From contig JAJZVE010000016.1 in assembly GCA_021845835.1 (NCBI GenBank), positions 1 through 18,434 of the forward strand: a stretch of 18,434 nucleotides of DNA, read 5' to 3'. The notes beneath the pieces were generated by a model, which searched no databases, was not told the DNA's origin, and saw nothing but the letters and a program-made list of their open reading frames with translations. This stretch comes from Pseudomonadota bacterium. GTDB lineage: Bacteria; Pseudomonadota; Alphaproteobacteria; Acetobacterales; Acetobacteraceae. Position numbers and translations under genes: made by a program. This document shows positions 1 to 7,123 of this stretch, piece by piece; the stretch's first letter is position 1; every line of letters starts with the position of its first letter.

Positions 1-1
1 G

Positions 2-343
2 ATCGGCTACCTGGAGCGCCAGCCCTTTGCCTATAGCGACTTCTACTTTCCCGAATGGGTCGGTTCCCAGATTCAAAAAGCAGACGCCCGGATCGGCCTG
101 CCGATCATTCGCATCGTCGAGCAGAAGATCGGGCAACGCATTGTCCGCGCGGAGCAGATCGTGGAGCCGATGCCGGCCAATGCCGTGACGGCAAAGCACC
201 TGGGCATCAAGCCGAAGACGCCGCTGCTGGAAGTGGTGCGGACCTATTACGTTGCCTCCGGGCGTCCGGTCGAGGTCGCGGTCGTCCGCTACCACCCGGA
301 GCGCTACCGCTACACCGTCGAACTGGTGACCAGTCCCGTTTGA
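2..343 (+). CDS. GntR/HutC-family transcriptional regulator, C-terminal UTRA domain (5' truncated by window edge)
   Basis: An open frame enters from the left edge and ends with TGA at 341-343; 113 codons are visible. The protein resembles the UTRA effector-binding domain of HutC-type GntR regulators: 'RAEQIVEPMPANAVTAKHLGI' is the usual segment before 'TPLLEVVRTYY...GRPVEVAVVRYHPERYRYTVEL', in which the family has a charged residue after the variable 'GRPVE' and a final R-Y-x-Y/F-x-V-E-L strand. The N-terminal winged-helix DNA-binding domain lies outside the window, so neither operator nor ligand can be judged. It is convergent with the sucA-like gene, and only 21 bp separate the two stop codons, so it is not in that operon. 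Family assignment is fairly secure; the specific ligand is unknown. Confidence 0.8.
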   Translation: MGYLERQPFAYSDFYFPEWVGSQIQKADARIGLPIIRIVEQKIGQRIVRAEQIVEPMPANAVTAKHLGIKPKTPLLEVVRTYYVASGRPVEVAVVRYHPERYRYTVELVTSPV

Positions 344-360
344 GGCGCGGGCCGCGCGCC
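344..360. terminator. Possible shared hairpin between convergent genes
   Basis: A 6-bp perfect stem (GGCGCG / CGCGCC) with a 5-base loop fills the 21-bp gap between the stops of the GntR regulator and the sucA-like gene. There is no U-tract on either strand, so a role as bidirectional terminator is only a guess from position. Confidence 0.3.
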
Positions 361-364
361 GGCA

Positions 365-3076
365 TCAACCACGTCGCGGCAGCGCTGCCATCCCCTCCGC
401 CGGCGCGATCTGCAGTGCGGCCGCGACGATCGCGGCCTGTTCGCTGTCGTGCCGGTCGATCGAGCCGCCGGCGGCCGCGGCCATCGGCGGGCGGCCGGCA
501 TAGGACGGCGCAATCGCCGGCATGATTCCGGCCAGTTGTTCGCGCACGAAGCTCCACGCGCCCTGGTTGCGCGGCTCCTCCTGGCACCAGACCGGCATTG
601 CCCCGGCAAGCCGCGCCAGTGTTTCGGCGATCTCCGCTGCGGGAAACGGGTAGAGCTGCTCGACGCGCACCACCGCCACGTCCGCGACGCCGCTGCGCGC
701 CAGCGCCGCATCCAGCGCGTAGCAGATCTTGCCCGAACACAGCACGACCCGCCGGCACGGCGCCACCGTCGGCGGCCTGACCAGCAGCGGGCGGAACGCG
801 GTGCCCGGAGCGATGTCGGCGATGCGGGAGGTGCAGTTGCGGTCGCGCAGCAGCGACTTCGGCGCGATCAGGAACAGCGGCTTGCGGCGCGGGTCACGCG
901 CCTGCCGGCGCAGCAGATGGAACAGGTTGGCCGGGCTGGAGGGATTGGCGACGATGATGTTGTCGCCCGCGCACGCCTGCAGGATCCGCTCGATGCGCGC
1001 CGAGGAATGGTCGGGCCCCTGTCCTTCCAGCCCGTGCGGCAGCGCGATCACGAGACCGGATCGCAACCGCCATTTCGCCTCGGCGGTGGCGATGTACTGG
1101 TCCACCACCACCTGCGCGCCGTTGAGGAAGTCGCCGAACTGCGCTTCCCAGATGACCAGACGGTCGGCATCGGCGAGGCTGAACCCGTACTCGAAGCCGA
1201 GCACCCCGTATTCGGACAGCGGCGAGTTGATCGCGTCGAACCGTGCCTTGCCCCGTGCCGCGGCGGCGAGCGGCGTGGCGGTGCGTCCGCTGGTCCGGTC
1301 GTGCAGCGTCAGATGGCGCTGCGTGAACGTGCCGCGCACGCTGTCCTGCCCGCTCAGGCGCACCGAGGTCCCGTCGGCCAGCAGCGAGGCGAAGCACAGC
1401 GCCTCGGCGGTGGCCATGTTGAAGCCGCTGTCCCGTTCGATCGAGTCGAGCCGCGCGCGGAGGAAGTTGCGCACCTTCGGGTCGGGGTCGATGCCGTCGG
1501 GGGTGGCGCAGATCGGCTGCGCCAGCGCCATCAGGCGATCCCTGTCGATGCCGGTGGGGGCCTGGCGCGCGGCGGCGGGTTGCGTCGTCGCTGCGGCGAA
1601 GACATCGGTCTCGCCGGCGGCCCGATCGGGCCGGACGCGGTCGGCGGTCGCGAAGGCTGCGTCCAGTGCCGCGTGGAAGTGCTGCCGGCGTGCTTCGGCG
1701 GCGGCGTAGGCGGACAACGAGCGGGCGCGGACCAGCGCGGCATAGGCGGCGGGCAGAGCGGGATGCGCGTCGATCGCCGCCCAGGTGCGCGGCTGGGTGA
1801 AGCGGGGCTCGTCGAGTTCGTTGTGGCCGTTGCGGCGGTAGCACACCAGGTCGATGATCGCGTCCCGTCCGCTGCGGTTGCGCCAGGCGACGGCGACGCG
1901 GGCGAGCGCGGCCGCGGCGATCGGGTCGTCGCCGTTCACGTGCAGGATCGGCACGCCGAAAGCCTTGCCGATATCGGTCGCGCAGGGCGCGGAGCGGCCT
2001 TCCTCCGGCGGGGTGGTGAAGCCGATCTGGTTGTTGACCACCAGATGGATCGTGCCGCCGACCCGGTAGCCGTCGAGGCCGGCAAGCTGGAACAGTTCGC
2101 TCACCAGGCCCTGCCCCGCGAACGCGGCGTCGGTGTGCATCAGCAGCGGCAGCACGGTGCCGCCGCGATCCGCGTCCGCGCGCCGCTCCTGCCGCGCCCG
2201 CGCGGCACCCAGCGCGACGGCGGCGACGACCGTAAGGTGCGACGGGTGCGGCAGCAGCCGGACATCGAGCACGCCGATGCCGCTGTCGAACGGCGCGGCA
2301 AGCCCGTTGTGATACGGCACGTCGCCGGTGAAGCCGGCGTCGCCGCCGCTGCTGTCGCGGCCCTTGACCTCGGCGATCAGCGCCGGCAGCGACTTGCCGA
2401 GCACGGTCGCGAGCGTGGCCAGCCGTCCGCGATGCATGCCGCCGATCACCACCTCGCGGCACCCGTGCGCGGCGGCCGAGCGCAAGGTCTCCCGGAGGAT
2501 CACCGTTGCCGACTCCGCGCCTTCGATGCCGAAGCGCTTGCTGGTCGGCCATTTGGTGCGGAAGAAGCGCTCGAACGTGTCGGCCAGCAGCACGGCTTCG
2601 AGCGTCCGCGCCAGCAGCGCATCGTCGGGGACGGCGGCGATCTCGCGCTCGAAGCGGTCGTACAGCCAGGCCTGATCGTCCGGATCGGCGACGTGGGCGG
2701 CCTCGATGGCGGCGCTGCCGGCATAGATCGCGTCGAGCCGCGCCGCCGCCGCTGCGGGGTCGAGAACCAGGTCCTGGCCGCCGAGAACCAGGCGCAGCGT
2801 GCCGCGGCCGAGGCGTCGGCGCACCGCGGCGATCTCGGGCGAAGCCGCTCGCGGCCGCAGGCCGAGCGGGTCCAGCGCCGCCTGCCGATGACCGGACCGG
2901 CGGTAGGCGGACAGCAGGCTCTCGGCCAGCAGCGCGGCATCGGCGGTCCCCGGCCCGCCGCCGTCCAGCGCGGCGAAATGGCACCGCCAGTCTGCCGGCA
3001 CCGCTGCCGGATCGCGCAGGTAGCGCGCATACAGATCGAGGAAATACGAGGCGTCGCCGGCGGCCGGGACAGTCAT
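365..3076 (-). CDS. sucA: 2-oxoglutarate dehydrogenase E1 component homologue (thiamine-diphosphate dependent), orphan and divergent
   Basis: The predicted 903-residue protein is co-linear with SucA. It has the N-terminal segment 'YFLDLYARYLRDPAAVPADW' (residues 11-30), 'KRFGIEGAES' (180-189), 'MHRGRLATLATVLGK' (214-228), the thiamine-diphosphate/Mg region 'HTDAAFAGQG' (314-323) followed by 'VVNNQIGFTT' (346-355), 'DLVCYRRNGHNELDEP', and the C-terminal 'LPHGLEGQGPDHSSARIERI'. SucA decarboxylates 2-oxoglutarate and passes the succinyl group to the lipoyl domain of SucB. Usually invariant stretches are altered here: HGDAA is HTDAA, NPSHLE is HPSHLT, KYHMG is PYHNG. No sucB, lpd or sdh genes flank it. 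The ATG at 3076 is chosen because the family N-terminus starts there; the frame stays open 74 codons upstream with non-conserved sequence, and no strong ribosome site is visible. It may be a second copy or an E1 for another 2-oxoacid. Confidence 0.85.
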   Translation of the reverse strand: MTVPAAGDASYFLDLYARYLRDPAAVPADWRCHFAALDGGGPGTADAALLAESLLSAYRRSGHRQAALDPLGLRPRAASPEIAAVRRRLGRGTLRLVLGGQDLVLDPAAAAARLDAIYAGSAAIEAAHVADPDDQAWLYDRFEREIAAVPDDALLARTLEAVLLADTFERFFRTKWPTSKRFGIEGAESATVILRETLRSAAAHGCREVVIGGMHRGRLATLATVLGKSLPALIAEVKGRDSSGGDAGFTGDVPYHNGLAAPFDSGIGVLDVRLLPHPSHLTVVAAVALGAARARQERRADADRGGTVLPLLMHTDAAFAGQGLVSELFQLAGLDGYRVGGTIHLVVNNQIGFTTPPEEGRSAPCATDIGKAFGVPILHVNGDDPIAAAALARVAVAWRNRSGRDAIIDLVCYRRNGHNELDEPRFTQPRTWAAIDAHPALPAAYAALVRARSLSAYAAAEARRQHFHAALDAAFATADRVRPDRAAGETDVFAAATTQPAAARQAPTGIDRDRLMALAQPICATPDGIDPDPKVRNFLRARLDSIERDSGFNMATAEALCFASLLADGTSVRLSGQDSVRGTFTQRHLTLHDRTSGRTATPLAAAARGKARFDAINSPLSEYGVLGFEYGFSLADADRLVIWEAQFGDFLNGAQVVVDQYIATAEAKWRLRSGLVIALPHGLEGQGPDHSSARIERILQACAGDNIIVANPSSPANLFHLLRRQARDPRRKPLFLIAPKSLLRDRNCTSRIADIAPGTAFRPLLVRPPTVAPCRRVVLCSGKICYALDAALARSGVADVAVVRVEQLYPFPAAEIAETLARLAGAMPVWCQEEPRNQGAWSFVREQLAGIMPAIAPSYAGRPPMAAAAGGSIDRHDSEQAAIVAAALQIAPAEGMAALPRRG

Positions 3077-3213
3077 GGCGCGCGAGGCTGCCAGCAAGTC
3101 CCTGCCGCAACAAGGGCGCCGGAAGCCCCGCCAGCGCAGACTCCCTGATTTACGGAAAACCCCTTGCCCAGGCGGCGCCGCCGCCGCAAACCAGCAGCGA
3201 CGGAGTGCCAGCC
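3077..3213. other. Divergent intergenic region between sucA-like and glcD
   Basis: This 137-bp region must hold the promoters of both the sucA-like gene (leftward) and glcDE (rightward). A GGAG at 3202-3205 sits 8 bases before the glcD ATG and serves as its ribosome-binding site. I see no clear -35/-10 pair or long palindrome. Confidence 0.5.
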
Positions 3214-4653
3214 ATGATCCAGCTTCCCGCCCCGAAACCCGACGTGCTCGCCCGCCGCGACGCCATCGTCGCCGGGCTGCGGCGACTGCTGCCCGCAAGC
3301 GGCGTCATCGCCGAGCCGATCCGGCTCAAGCCCTACGAAACCGACGGGCTGGCCGCCTACAAGCAGACGCCGCTCGCCGTCGTGCTGCCGGAGACCACCG
3401 AGCAGGTCGCGGCTGTCATGCGCTTCCTGCACCACGAAGGCGTGCGCACGGTGCCGCGCGGCGCCGGCACCAGCCTGTCGGGCGGCGCGCTGCCGCTGGC
3501 GGATGCCGTCGTGGTCGGGCTGATGCGCATGAACCGCATCCTCGCCATCGACTATGCCGACCGCTGCGCGACCGTGCAGGCCGGCGTGACCAATGTCGGC
3601 ATCACCCAGGCGGTGCAGGCGCAGGGGTTCTTCTATGCGCCCGACCCGTCGAGCCAGCTTGCCTGCATGATCGGCGGCAATGTCGGCATGAATTCCGGCG
3701 GCGCGCACTGCCTGCGCTACGGCGTCACCGCCAACAACCTGCTCGGCCTGAAGATCGTCAGCGTTGCCGGCGACGTGATCGACATCGGCGGCGCGCATCT
3801 GGACGCCGCCGGCTACGACTGGCTCGGCCTGCTCACCGGCAGCGAGGGGCAACTGGCCGTCATCACCGAAGTGACCGTGCGCATCCTGCGCTCTCCCGAA
3901 GGGGCGCGGGCGATGCTGGCGGCGTTCCGATCCAACGAGGTCGCCGGCGCCTGCGTCGATGCCATCATCGCCTCCGGCATCATCCCGGTCGCGCTGGAGT
4001 TCATGGACCGCCCCGCCATCCACGCCTGCGAAGCCTTCGCCCATGCCGGCTACCCGCTGGACGCCGAGGCGATGCTGATCATCGAGGTGGAGGGCAGCGC
4101 CGCCGAACAGGACTGGCTGCTCGGCCGCATCCGCGAAATCTGCGAACGCCACGACCCGATCAGCCTGAAGGTGTCGCAATCGGCCGAGGAATCGGCGGCG
4201 ATCTGGAAGGGGCGGAAAGGCGCGTTCGGCGCGGTCGGGCGGATCAGCCCCGACTATCTCTGCATGGACGGCACCATCCCGACCAGCCGCCTGCCCGACG
4301 TGCTGCGCCGCATCGGCGAGATGAGCGCGCATTACGGGTTGCAGGTCGCCAACATCTTCCATGCCGGCGACGGCAACCTGCATCCGCTGATCATGTTCGA
4401 CGCCAACGACCCGGCGAGCTTCGCCCGCGCCGAGACATTCGGCGCCGAGGTGCTGAAGCTGTGCGTCGAGGTCGGCGGCTGCCTGACCGGCGAGCATGGC
4501 GTCGGCGTCGAGAAGCGCGACCTGATGGGCGTGCAGTTCACCGCGACCGAACTCGCGCAGCAGCGCCGCATCAAGGACGCCTTCGATCCCGGCTGGCTGC
4601 TCAACCCGGCCAAGGTGTTCCCGCTGACCGACCCGTTGCCGCGGGCGGCATGA
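3214..4653 (+). CDS. glcD: Glycolate oxidase FAD-linked subunit GlcD
   Basis: GlcD is the FAD-binding catalytic subunit of the membrane-associated GlcDEF complex, which oxidises glycolate to glyoxylate and feeds electrons to the respiratory chain. The 479-residue product has the PCMH-type FAD fold, with 'VVLPETTEQVAAVM' (56-69), 'PRGAGTSLSGGALPL' (81-95), 'DPSSQLACMIGGNVGMNSGG' (144-163) and 'LTGSEGQLAVITEVTV' (207-222). The FAD-oxidase C-terminal domain follows with the catalytic-pocket segments 'FHAGDGNLHP' (382-391) and 'GGCLTGEHGVGVEKR' (421-435). The ATG at 3214 has a GGAG 8 bases upstream and gives the family's usual length; the frame is open further upstream but that part is antisense to the sucA-like gene. 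The stop overlaps the glcE start (ATGA), so translation is probably coupled. D-lactate dehydrogenases are close relatives, but the adjacent glcE supports GlcD. Confidence 0.95.
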   Translation: MIQLPAPKPDVLARRDAIVAGLRRLLPASGVIAEPIRLKPYETDGLAAYKQTPLAVVLPETTEQVAAVMRFLHHEGVRTVPRGAGTSLSGGALPLADAVVVGLMRMNRILAIDYADRCATVQAGVTNVGITQAVQAQGFFYAPDPSSQLACMIGGNVGMNSGGAHCLRYGVTANNLLGLKIVSVAGDVIDIGGAHLDAAGYDWLGLLTGSEGQLAVITEVTVRILRSPEGARAMLAAFRSNEVAGACVDAIIASGIIPVALEFMDRPAIHACEAFAHAGYPLDAEAMLIIEVEGSAAEQDWLLGRIREICERHDPISLKVSQSAEESAAIWKGRKGAFGAVGRISPDYLCMDGTIPTSRLPDVLRRIGEMSAHYGLQVANIFHAGDGNLHPLIMFDANDPASFARAETFGAEVLKLCVEVGGCLTGEHGVGVEKRDLMGVQFTATELAQQRRIKDAFDPGWLLNPAKVFPLTDPLPRAA

Positions 4654-5858
4654 GCGCCGCCATCGCACCCGCCGAGGAAGCCGGGATCCTCGCCGAAGTC
4701 GCCGCGGCGCATAACGACGGCACGCCGCTGGAGATCACCGGCCGCGGCAGCAAGCGCGGCATGCTGCGCCCGGTGCAGGCGGCGCGCGGCCTGTCGCTCG
4801 CCGCCCATGCCGGCATCACGCTCTACTCGCCGCAGGAACTGGTGCTTTCCGCCAGGGCCGGCACGCCGCTCGCCGAGATCGAGGGCGCCGTCGCGGCGCG
4901 CGGCCAGCATGTGATCTCCGAGCCGCCTGACCTCGGCGCGCTGCTGGGCAATACGGCGCCGCAGACGCTGGGCGGCGTGGTGGCGGCGAACCTGTCCGGG
5001 CCGCGCCGGGTCGCCTGGGGGGCGACGCGCGACCATGTGCTCGGCGTGCGCGCGGTGAACGGGCGCGGCGAACTGATCCGCTCCGGCGGGCGGGTGCTGA
5101 AGAACGTCACCGGTCTCGATCTGTGCAAGCTGCTTGCCGGCAGCCACGGCACGCTCGCGGTGCTGACCGAGATCACGCTGAAGGTGCTGCCGGCGCCCGA
5201 ACGCCGCGGCACGGTGGCGCTGGCGGGACTGGACCCGGGGCAGGGGGTCGCGGCGCTGTCGGCCGCCCTCGGCTCGCCCTATGGCGTCTCTGCCGCCGCC
5301 TACCTGCCGGCCGACGCGGCTTCGACCGTGCCGGCGCTGGCCTGGCTGGGCGGGCCGGTCACGCTCGCCCGCATCGAGGATTTTGCCACCTCCGTCGCCT
5401 ACCGCACCGACAGGCTGCGTGCCGATCTGGCGCCGTTCGGCGGCGCCGAGCTGCTCGACGACGCGGCAAGCCGCGCCGCCTGGGCCGCCATCCGCGACGC
5501 TGCGCCGCTGCACGGCGAGAGCGGCGCGATCTGGCGCGTCTCCGTCCGCCCCTCCGCCGGCCCGGGCGTGGTGGCGGCGGTGACGCGCGCCTTCGCCGCG
5601 CGCTGGTTCATGGACTGGGGCGGCGGCCTCGTCTGGCTCGCCGGCCCGGCGACCGAGGCCGCCCATGACGCCGTCATGGCGGCGGCCCGCGCCGCCGGCG
5701 GCACCTGGATGCTGCTGCGCGCCCCGGACGCCCTGCGCGCCGCCGTGCCGGTGATCCCGCAGGAGCCGGCGGCGCTGGCGCGCATCACGGCCTCGGTGAA
5801 GGCGGCGTTCGATCCGCGGGGGATTCTCAATCCCGGAAGGCTCTACGCGGGCGTTTGA
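4650..5858 (+). CDS. glcE: Glycolate oxidase subunit GlcE (FAD-binding)
   Basis: The 402-residue product is a smaller PCMH-type FAD-binding protein. It shows 'LEITGRGSKRGM' (the GlcE N-terminal strand), 'LVLSARAGTPLAEIE', 'ISEPPDLGALLGNTAPQTLG' followed by 'GVVAANLSGPRR', and 'GRVLKNVTGLDLCKLLAGSH' followed by 'GTLAVLTEITLKVLP'. It ends in 'KAAFDPRGILNPGRLYAGV', the conserved terminus of the family. GlcE partners GlcD and the iron-sulfur subunit GlcF. It starts at the ATG overlapping the glcD stop. Its last 122 bp are repeated at 6541-6662: the first 80 bp are identical and the last 42 bp differ at 10 positions yet encode nearly the same residues. The 3' end of this copy may therefore have been replaced by recombination. 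glcF, normally next, is displaced by about 3.7 kb. Confidence 0.95.
   Translation: MSAAIAPAEEAGILAEVAAAHNDGTPLEITGRGSKRGMLRPVQAARGLSLAAHAGITLYSPQELVLSARAGTPLAEIEGAVAARGQHVISEPPDLGALLGNTAPQTLGGVVAANLSGPRRVAWGATRDHVLGVRAVNGRGELIRSGGRVLKNVTGLDLCKLLAGSHGTLAVLTEITLKVLPAPERRGTVALAGLDPGQGVAALSAALGSPYGVSAAAYLPADAASTVPALAWLGGPVTLARIEDFATSVAYRTDRLRADLAPFGGAELLDDAASRAAWAAIRDAAPLHGESGAIWRVSVRPSAGPGVVAAVTRAFAARWFMDWGGGLVWLAGPATEAAHDAVMAAARAAGGTWMLLRAPDALRAAVPVIPQEPAALARITASVKAAFDPRGILNPGRLYAGV
5737..5858 (+). repeat. Direct repeat copy 1: 3' end of intact glcE
   Basis: The first 80 bp (5737-5816) are identical to 6541-6620. The following 42 bp differ from 6621-6662 at 10 positions, including the stop codon (TGA here, TAG there). 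The offset between copies is 804 bp. Similarity does not continue in register upstream of 5737. Confidence 0.95.
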
Positions 5859-5901
5859 CCGGCACCGTCGCGCCGCGCTGGCAGCCGCGCACGGCCGGGG
5901 T

Positions 5902-5907
5902 TACAAT
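5902..5907 (+). promoter_or_regulatory. Probable -10 element of the toxin-antitoxin pair
   Basis: TACAAT matches the -10 consensus in five of six bases and lies only 7 bases before the antitoxin ATG at 5915, so the transcript would be leaderless or nearly so. No good -35 is seen 17 bp upstream. Confidence 0.45.
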
Positions 5908-5914
5908 ACATGGC

Positions 5915-6130
5915 ATGGACACCGCCCCGCGCTCTGACGACGCCGCCCCCGGCGCCCGCCCCGAGACCGAGGCTGACCGGCGGCGCCGCATCGCCTGGGA
6001 GGCGGCCAGGATCGCCGAGGCCGACGCTTCGGCCGCCGCCGGCCGGCTGGTCGATGCGGCCGAGGTTGACGCCTGGATCGACAGCATCGGCACCGACCAG
6101 GAGCTTCCCGTGCCGCAGTCCCGCCGCTGA
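5915..6130 (+). CDS. Antitoxin of a ParE/RelE-type toxin-antitoxin pair
   Basis: A small acidic/basic protein of 71 residues. The central helix-rich stretch 'RRRRIAWEAARIAEADASA' and the C-terminal 'AAGRLVDAAEVDAWIDSIGT' match a family of short antitoxins found in front of ParE-like toxins in proteobacteria; the tail 'ELPVP.SRR' is also typical. The antitoxin would bind and neutralise the toxin encoded 12 bp downstream and probably autoregulate. The ATG at 5915 is preferred over an out-of-frame ATG at 5910 and over an in-frame start at 5855 inside the glcE stop region. No separate ribosome site exists, which fits leaderless expression from TACAAT at 5902. It lies directly behind glcE and ahead of the duplicated glcE end. 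The exact antitoxin class (RHH or other) is not certain. Confidence 0.75.
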   Translation: MDTAPRSDDAAPGARPETEADRRRRIAWEAARIAEADASAAAGRLVDAAEVDAWIDSIGTDQELPVPQSRR

Positions 6131-6142
6131 TCCGGCGCTCGC

Positions 6143-6454
6143 GTGCCGCGAAGCCTGCGCTATGCGGACGAGGCGCTCGCCGACCTCGACGCGATCCGCC
6201 GCTGGTTGAGCCAGCCGGGTTCGGGATCGGCGGCACGGCGCAAGCTGGCGGCGATCCGGGACTCGATCAGATACCTGCGCGATCATCCCTGCCTGCATAC
6301 GTTCGGCGACCATCCGGGTGTGCGGGAGTTGCCCTGCAACGGCGGCTATCGCGTGCTGTATCGGGTGCATCCGGACACAGGCCGCAATGACACGGCGGGC
6401 GGCGTGCTGGTGCTGCGCGTGTTCGGGCCGGGCCAGTCGCGCGAGCTTCTCTGA
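6143..6454 (+). CDS. ParE/RelE-superfamily toxin
   Basis: The 103-residue product has the ParE/RelE layout. It opens with 'LRYADEALADLDAIRRWLSQ' (N-terminal helices), then 'KLAAIRDSIRYLRDHP', 'G..PGVRELPCNGGYRVLYRV' (central beta strands with the conserved R-x-L and Y-R-V-L-Y) and 'VLVLRVFGPGQSRELL' (last strand with the conserved R-V-x-x-x-x-x-R). Members poison either DNA gyrase (ParE) or mRNA on the ribosome (RelE); the sequence alone does not decide which. The start is a GTG at 6143, 12 bp after the antitoxin stop, because no ATG is available at the correct position. A 41-bp piece of this gene (6175-6215) recurs exactly at 6748-6788. Confidence 0.85.
   Translation: MPRSLRYADEALADLDAIRRWLSQPGSGSAARRKLAAIRDSIRYLRDHPCLHTFGDHPGVRELPCNGGYRVLYRVHPDTGRNDTAGGVLVLRVFGPGQSRELL
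6175..6215 (+). repeat. 41-bp direct repeat, copy in the toxin gene
   Basis: Identical over 41 bp to 6748-6788. Here it encodes the toxin segment 'LADLDAIRRWLSQ'. Confidence 0.95.
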
Positions 6455-6540
6455 TCCTGGGCGATCATTGGTCCCCGATGGGAACACTTGCGACGCCGTT
6501 GGGCTTATGCGCAGTCGGATGACAAGCCGGATGGTGCGCC

Positions 6541-6662
6541 GCGCCGCCGTGCCGGTGATCCCGCAGGAGCCGGCGGCGCTGGCGCGCATCACGGCCTCGG
6601 TGAAGGCGGCGTTCGATCCGAAGGGGATTCTGAATCCCGGGCGGATGTACGCGGGGGTTTAG
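6541..6662 (+). pseudogene. glcE: Second copy of the glcE 3' end (gene fragment)
   Basis: This stretch encodes 'RAAVPVIPQEPAALARI' through 'NPGRMYAGV' and then a TAG stop, the last 40 residues of GlcE, with no upstream part of the gene. The first 80 bp are identical to 5737-5816. In the last 42 bp there are ten base differences but only two residue changes (Arg to Lys and Leu to Met). The sequence before 6541 is unrelated to glcE in register. Either this is the original 3' end left behind after an element inserted with its own replacement end, or it is the remnant of a tandem duplication. It is too short to make a functional subunit. Confidence 0.9.
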
Positions 6663-6672
6663 CCGGGTTTAG

Positions 6673-6743
6673 GTAGGGTGGAAAAGCGAAGCGCCTTCCA
6701 CCATGCGCGAGAAGGTGGAAGGCGCTTCGCTGTTCCACCCTAC
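6673..6743. repeat. 71-bp near-perfect palindrome (REP-like dispersed repeat)
   Basis: Two 30-bp arms (6673-6702 and 6714-6743) are reverse complements with one mismatch, separated by 11 bp. The arms begin and end with GTAGGGTGGA / TCCACCCTAC. Its position just behind the glcE fragment and its cruciform potential suggest a REP/BIME-like dispersed element rather than a simple terminator; no U-tract follows. Confidence 0.85.
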
Positions 6744-6747
6744 GCTT

Positions 6748-6788
6748 GCTCGCCGACCTCGACGCGATCCGCCGCTGGTTGAGCCAGC
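6748..6788 (+). repeat. 41-bp direct repeat, stray copy of the toxin gene
   Basis: Exact copy of 6175-6215, outside any gene. It is framed by short inverted repeats CTACGCT (6740-6746) and AGCGTAG (6790-6796), so it sits in the loop of a potential hairpin. Confidence 0.95.
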
Positions 6789-6819
6789 GAGCGTAGCCCG
6801 GAACCACGAAACTTCGTAG

Positions 6820-6836
6820 GGCGGGCAACGCCCGCC
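6820..6836. repeat. Short GC-rich inverted repeat
   Basis: GGCGGGC and GCCCGCC separated by AAC. The unit GTAGGGCGGGCAACGCCCGCC-type is the kind of short palindrome often dispersed between genes in GC-rich proteobacteria. Confidence 0.6.
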
Positions 6837-6882
6837 GCCGCAACCCCCCGCCGCTCGGACGCGGGAGGCGAGGATGCCGAGG

Positions 6883-7080
6883 GCGGAAGATGACATTCGG
6901 GCGCCCGCCGCGGACGCGCCAGCGGCCGGCGATCTGCCCGCCGGCGCGTTCTCCGACGAGGCCGGAGAAGAACATCGCGAACAGCGACACGCCGGGATGC
7001 CTGAAGTCGAGCCCCGGGGTGGCCGACAGGTAGTTCGGCATCCAGGTCAGCAGGCCATAGAAGACGGCATTGAAGAACAT
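6883..7080 (-). pseudogene. MFS transporter remnant
   Basis: About 66 codons read as the end of one membrane helix, a loop and another helix of a major facilitator protein: 'FFNAVFYGLLTWMPNYLSAT', then 'SLFAMFFSGLVGERAGGQIA' and 'GRWRVRGGRPNVIFR' (the typical cytosolic R-W-R motif after a helix). Beyond 6883 the frame continues into unrelated sequence, and upstream of 7080 no further transporter sequence is found in any frame I can follow. The fragment is therefore truncated at both ends and cannot make a transporter. It marks an old deletion or rearrangement between the two toxin-antitoxin loci. Confidence 0.6.
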
Positions 7081-7123
7081 CCGGTGTTGTGTAGTCGCCG
7101 ATGAAACGTTCGTCCGGTCGGTC

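Larger units (their letters stand above)
6663..7123. other. Gene-poor repeat region between the glcE fragment and vapC
   Basis: No intact gene is visible in 461 bp. In order the region holds a 71-bp near-palindrome (6673-6743), a 41-bp copy of toxin sequence (6748-6788) framed by inverted CTACGCT (6740-6746) / AGCGTAG (6790-6796), a short GC hairpin (6820-6836), and an MFS transporter remnant on the minus strand (6883-7080). Confidence 0.8.

Noticed and set aside
449..3148. Very long plus-strand frame of about 900 codons opposite the sucA-like gene
   Set aside because: Composition is Arg/Gly/Ala/His-rich with no recognisable motif, while the minus strand encodes a full-length E1. It is an antisense shadow of a GC-rich gene.
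3073..4668. Minus-strand frame of 531 codons across glcD
   Set aside because: It shadows glcD, has no conserved motifs and has low-complexity His/Asp/Ala-rich translation.
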